Of a DNA stretch of 5,432 nt, positions 4,935-5,432 are shown piece after piece (position 1 is the stretch's first letter; each line of letters opens with the position of its first letter). Made by a program: the position numbers and the translations under genes. The notes under the pieces are model-generated. The model was not told the DNA's origin and did not search any database. It worked only from the letters and a program-made list of their open reading frames with translations. This stretch comes from an uncultured Synergistales bacterium (GTDB lineage Bacteria; Synergistota; Synergistia; Synergistales; Aminobacteriaceae). Location: assembly GCA_905233515.1 (NCBI GenBank), contig CAJOEQ010000075.1:3638-9069 (forward strand), in the 5' to 3' direction.

Positions 4935-5432
4935 TTGCGAAAACTTTTCGGAACTGATGGAGTCCGCGATCTAGCAAATTCCGGCAGAATGACAAGTGAA
5001 ACAGCTTTAAAACTTGGCCGGGCATTCATAAAATTTGCTGGGGAAAACAAGAAAAAATTTTTAATTGGCCGTGATACGCGCTTGAGCTGTCAAATGTTAG
5101 AAGGTGCTTTATTTTCCGGCATGAGTTCAGAAGGTGCAGAAGTCTATTTAACAGGAGTAATTCCCACGCCTGGACTCAGTTATGCAATCAAAGAATTACA
5201 AGCCGACGGGGGAGCCGTAATCAGTGCCTCACACAACCCAGCAGAATATAACGGCATAAAATTTTTAGGTTCAGACGGCTGCAAATTATCGGATGAGTCA
5301 GAAGAGGCAATCGAAAATTTAATGAATGAACCGCCCAGCACGAGTCAAGAAATAGGCCGAATTCATGAAGCAAATTATTTAGTGAATTCATATACAAGTC
5401 ATATAGCAAAGTTTTTAAAGCCTGAATCAGCA
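4935..5432 (+). CDS. glmM: phosphoglucosamine mutase, N-terminal 166 residues (3' truncated by window)
   Basis: Interconverts glucosamine-6-phosphate and glucosamine-1-phosphate, the step before UDP-GlcNAc in peptidoglycan synthesis. In Bacillota, GlmM also binds CdaA and lowers its cyclase activity. The frame is open to the last base of the window (166 codons). The TTG start is supported by the strong Shine-Dalgarno at 4919-4926 and by the N-terminus RKLFGTDGVR (residues 2-11), the standard family opening; starting at the next Met (residue 19) would remove it. Visible motifs are FGTDGVR (5-11), IGRDTRLS (44-51), PTPGLSY (77-83) and the active-site loop ISASHNP (96-102) with the phosphoserine at S99, followed by NGIKF (106-110). 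Two normally glycine positions are changed: GVRG to D12, and RISG to RLSC (C52). The hexose-binding and C-terminal phosphate-binding domains lie beyond the window. SASHNP plus GVISTPG-like spacing and the cdaA-cdaR context favour GlmM over other phosphohexomutases. Confidence 0.95.
   Translation, partial: MRKLFGTDGVRDLANSGRMTSETALKLGRAFIKFAGENKKKFLIGRDTRLSCQMLEGALFSGMSSEGAEVYLTGVIPTPGLSYAIKELQADGGAVISASHNPAEYNGIKFLGSDGCKLSDESEEAIENLMNEPPSTSQEIGRIHEANYLVNSYTSHIAKFLKPESA

Noticed and set aside
4989..4991. ATG at codon 19 as the glmM start
   Set aside because: It would remove the essential FGTDGVR opening and has no Shine-Dalgarno; the TTG at 4935 fits both.
5221..5409. Minus-strand open frame inside glmM
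   Set aside because: It covers the GlmM active-site loop on the opposite strand; the plus-strand frame is unambiguous.
1..5432. GANTC enrichment as a sign of CcrM-type methylation
   Set aside because: GATTC/GAATC occur at about the expected number; only the C/G-centred forms are enriched, so a general GANTC explanation fails.
1..5432. An undescribed defence, mobile or biosynthetic system
   Set aside because: Every gene belongs to a known housekeeping family in a known order, the gaps are 66 bases or shorter, and there are no integrase, transposase, repeat-array or toxin-like sequences.

Overview
The window is a compact stretch of housekeeping genes, all on the + strand, from a bacterium of roughly 40% GC (estimated by eye). 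The order is dnaE (3' end only), pyk, cdaA, cdaR, glmM (5' end only). No mobile element, CRISPR array, RNA gene or phage gene is visible. The cdaA-cdaR-glmM order is the classic c-di-AMP/cell-wall precursor operon of Bacillota, and similar arrangements occur in some neighbouring phyla. A long pyruvate kinase with the extra C-terminal PEP-utilizer-like domain, placed just after dnaE, also fits a Bacillota-like or Synergistota-like anaerobe. I cannot fix the phylum from this sequence alone.

Layout. Bases 1-981 encode the last 326 residues of the DNA polymerase III alpha subunit, covering the HhH region, the beta-clamp motif and the OB fold. A 66-base gap without a terminator leads to pyk (1048-2817, 589 aa). 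A 24-base gap with no usable Shine-Dalgarno leads to cdaA (2842-3687). cdaR (3684-4910) starts at a TTG that overlaps the cdaA stop codon by four bases. A 24-base gap with a good Shine-Dalgarno leads to glmM (4935 to the window end, also a TTG start). No stretch over 300 bases lacks a gene.

How the genes work together. CdaA makes c-di-AMP at the membrane, and CdaR is its membrane-anchored extracytoplasmic regulator. GlmM makes glucosamine-1-phosphate for peptidoglycan and is known in Bacillota to bind and inhibit CdaA. Pyruvate kinase makes ATP, the CdaA substrate; its closeness to cdaA suggests shared transcription, but a functional link is inference.

I do not see an undescribed system. The points worth a second look are these: the same 9-mer ATAATTTAT at all three non-overlapping gene junctions, with a perfect TATAAT five bases before the cdaA ATG (possible leaderless transcript); a roughly fourfold excess of GACTC/GAGTC words across the window; and several departures from family consensus in otherwise intact proteins (pyruvate kinase extra domain H to E, CdaA ERE to RNN, GlmM GVRG to GVRD, DnaE HhH hairpin).
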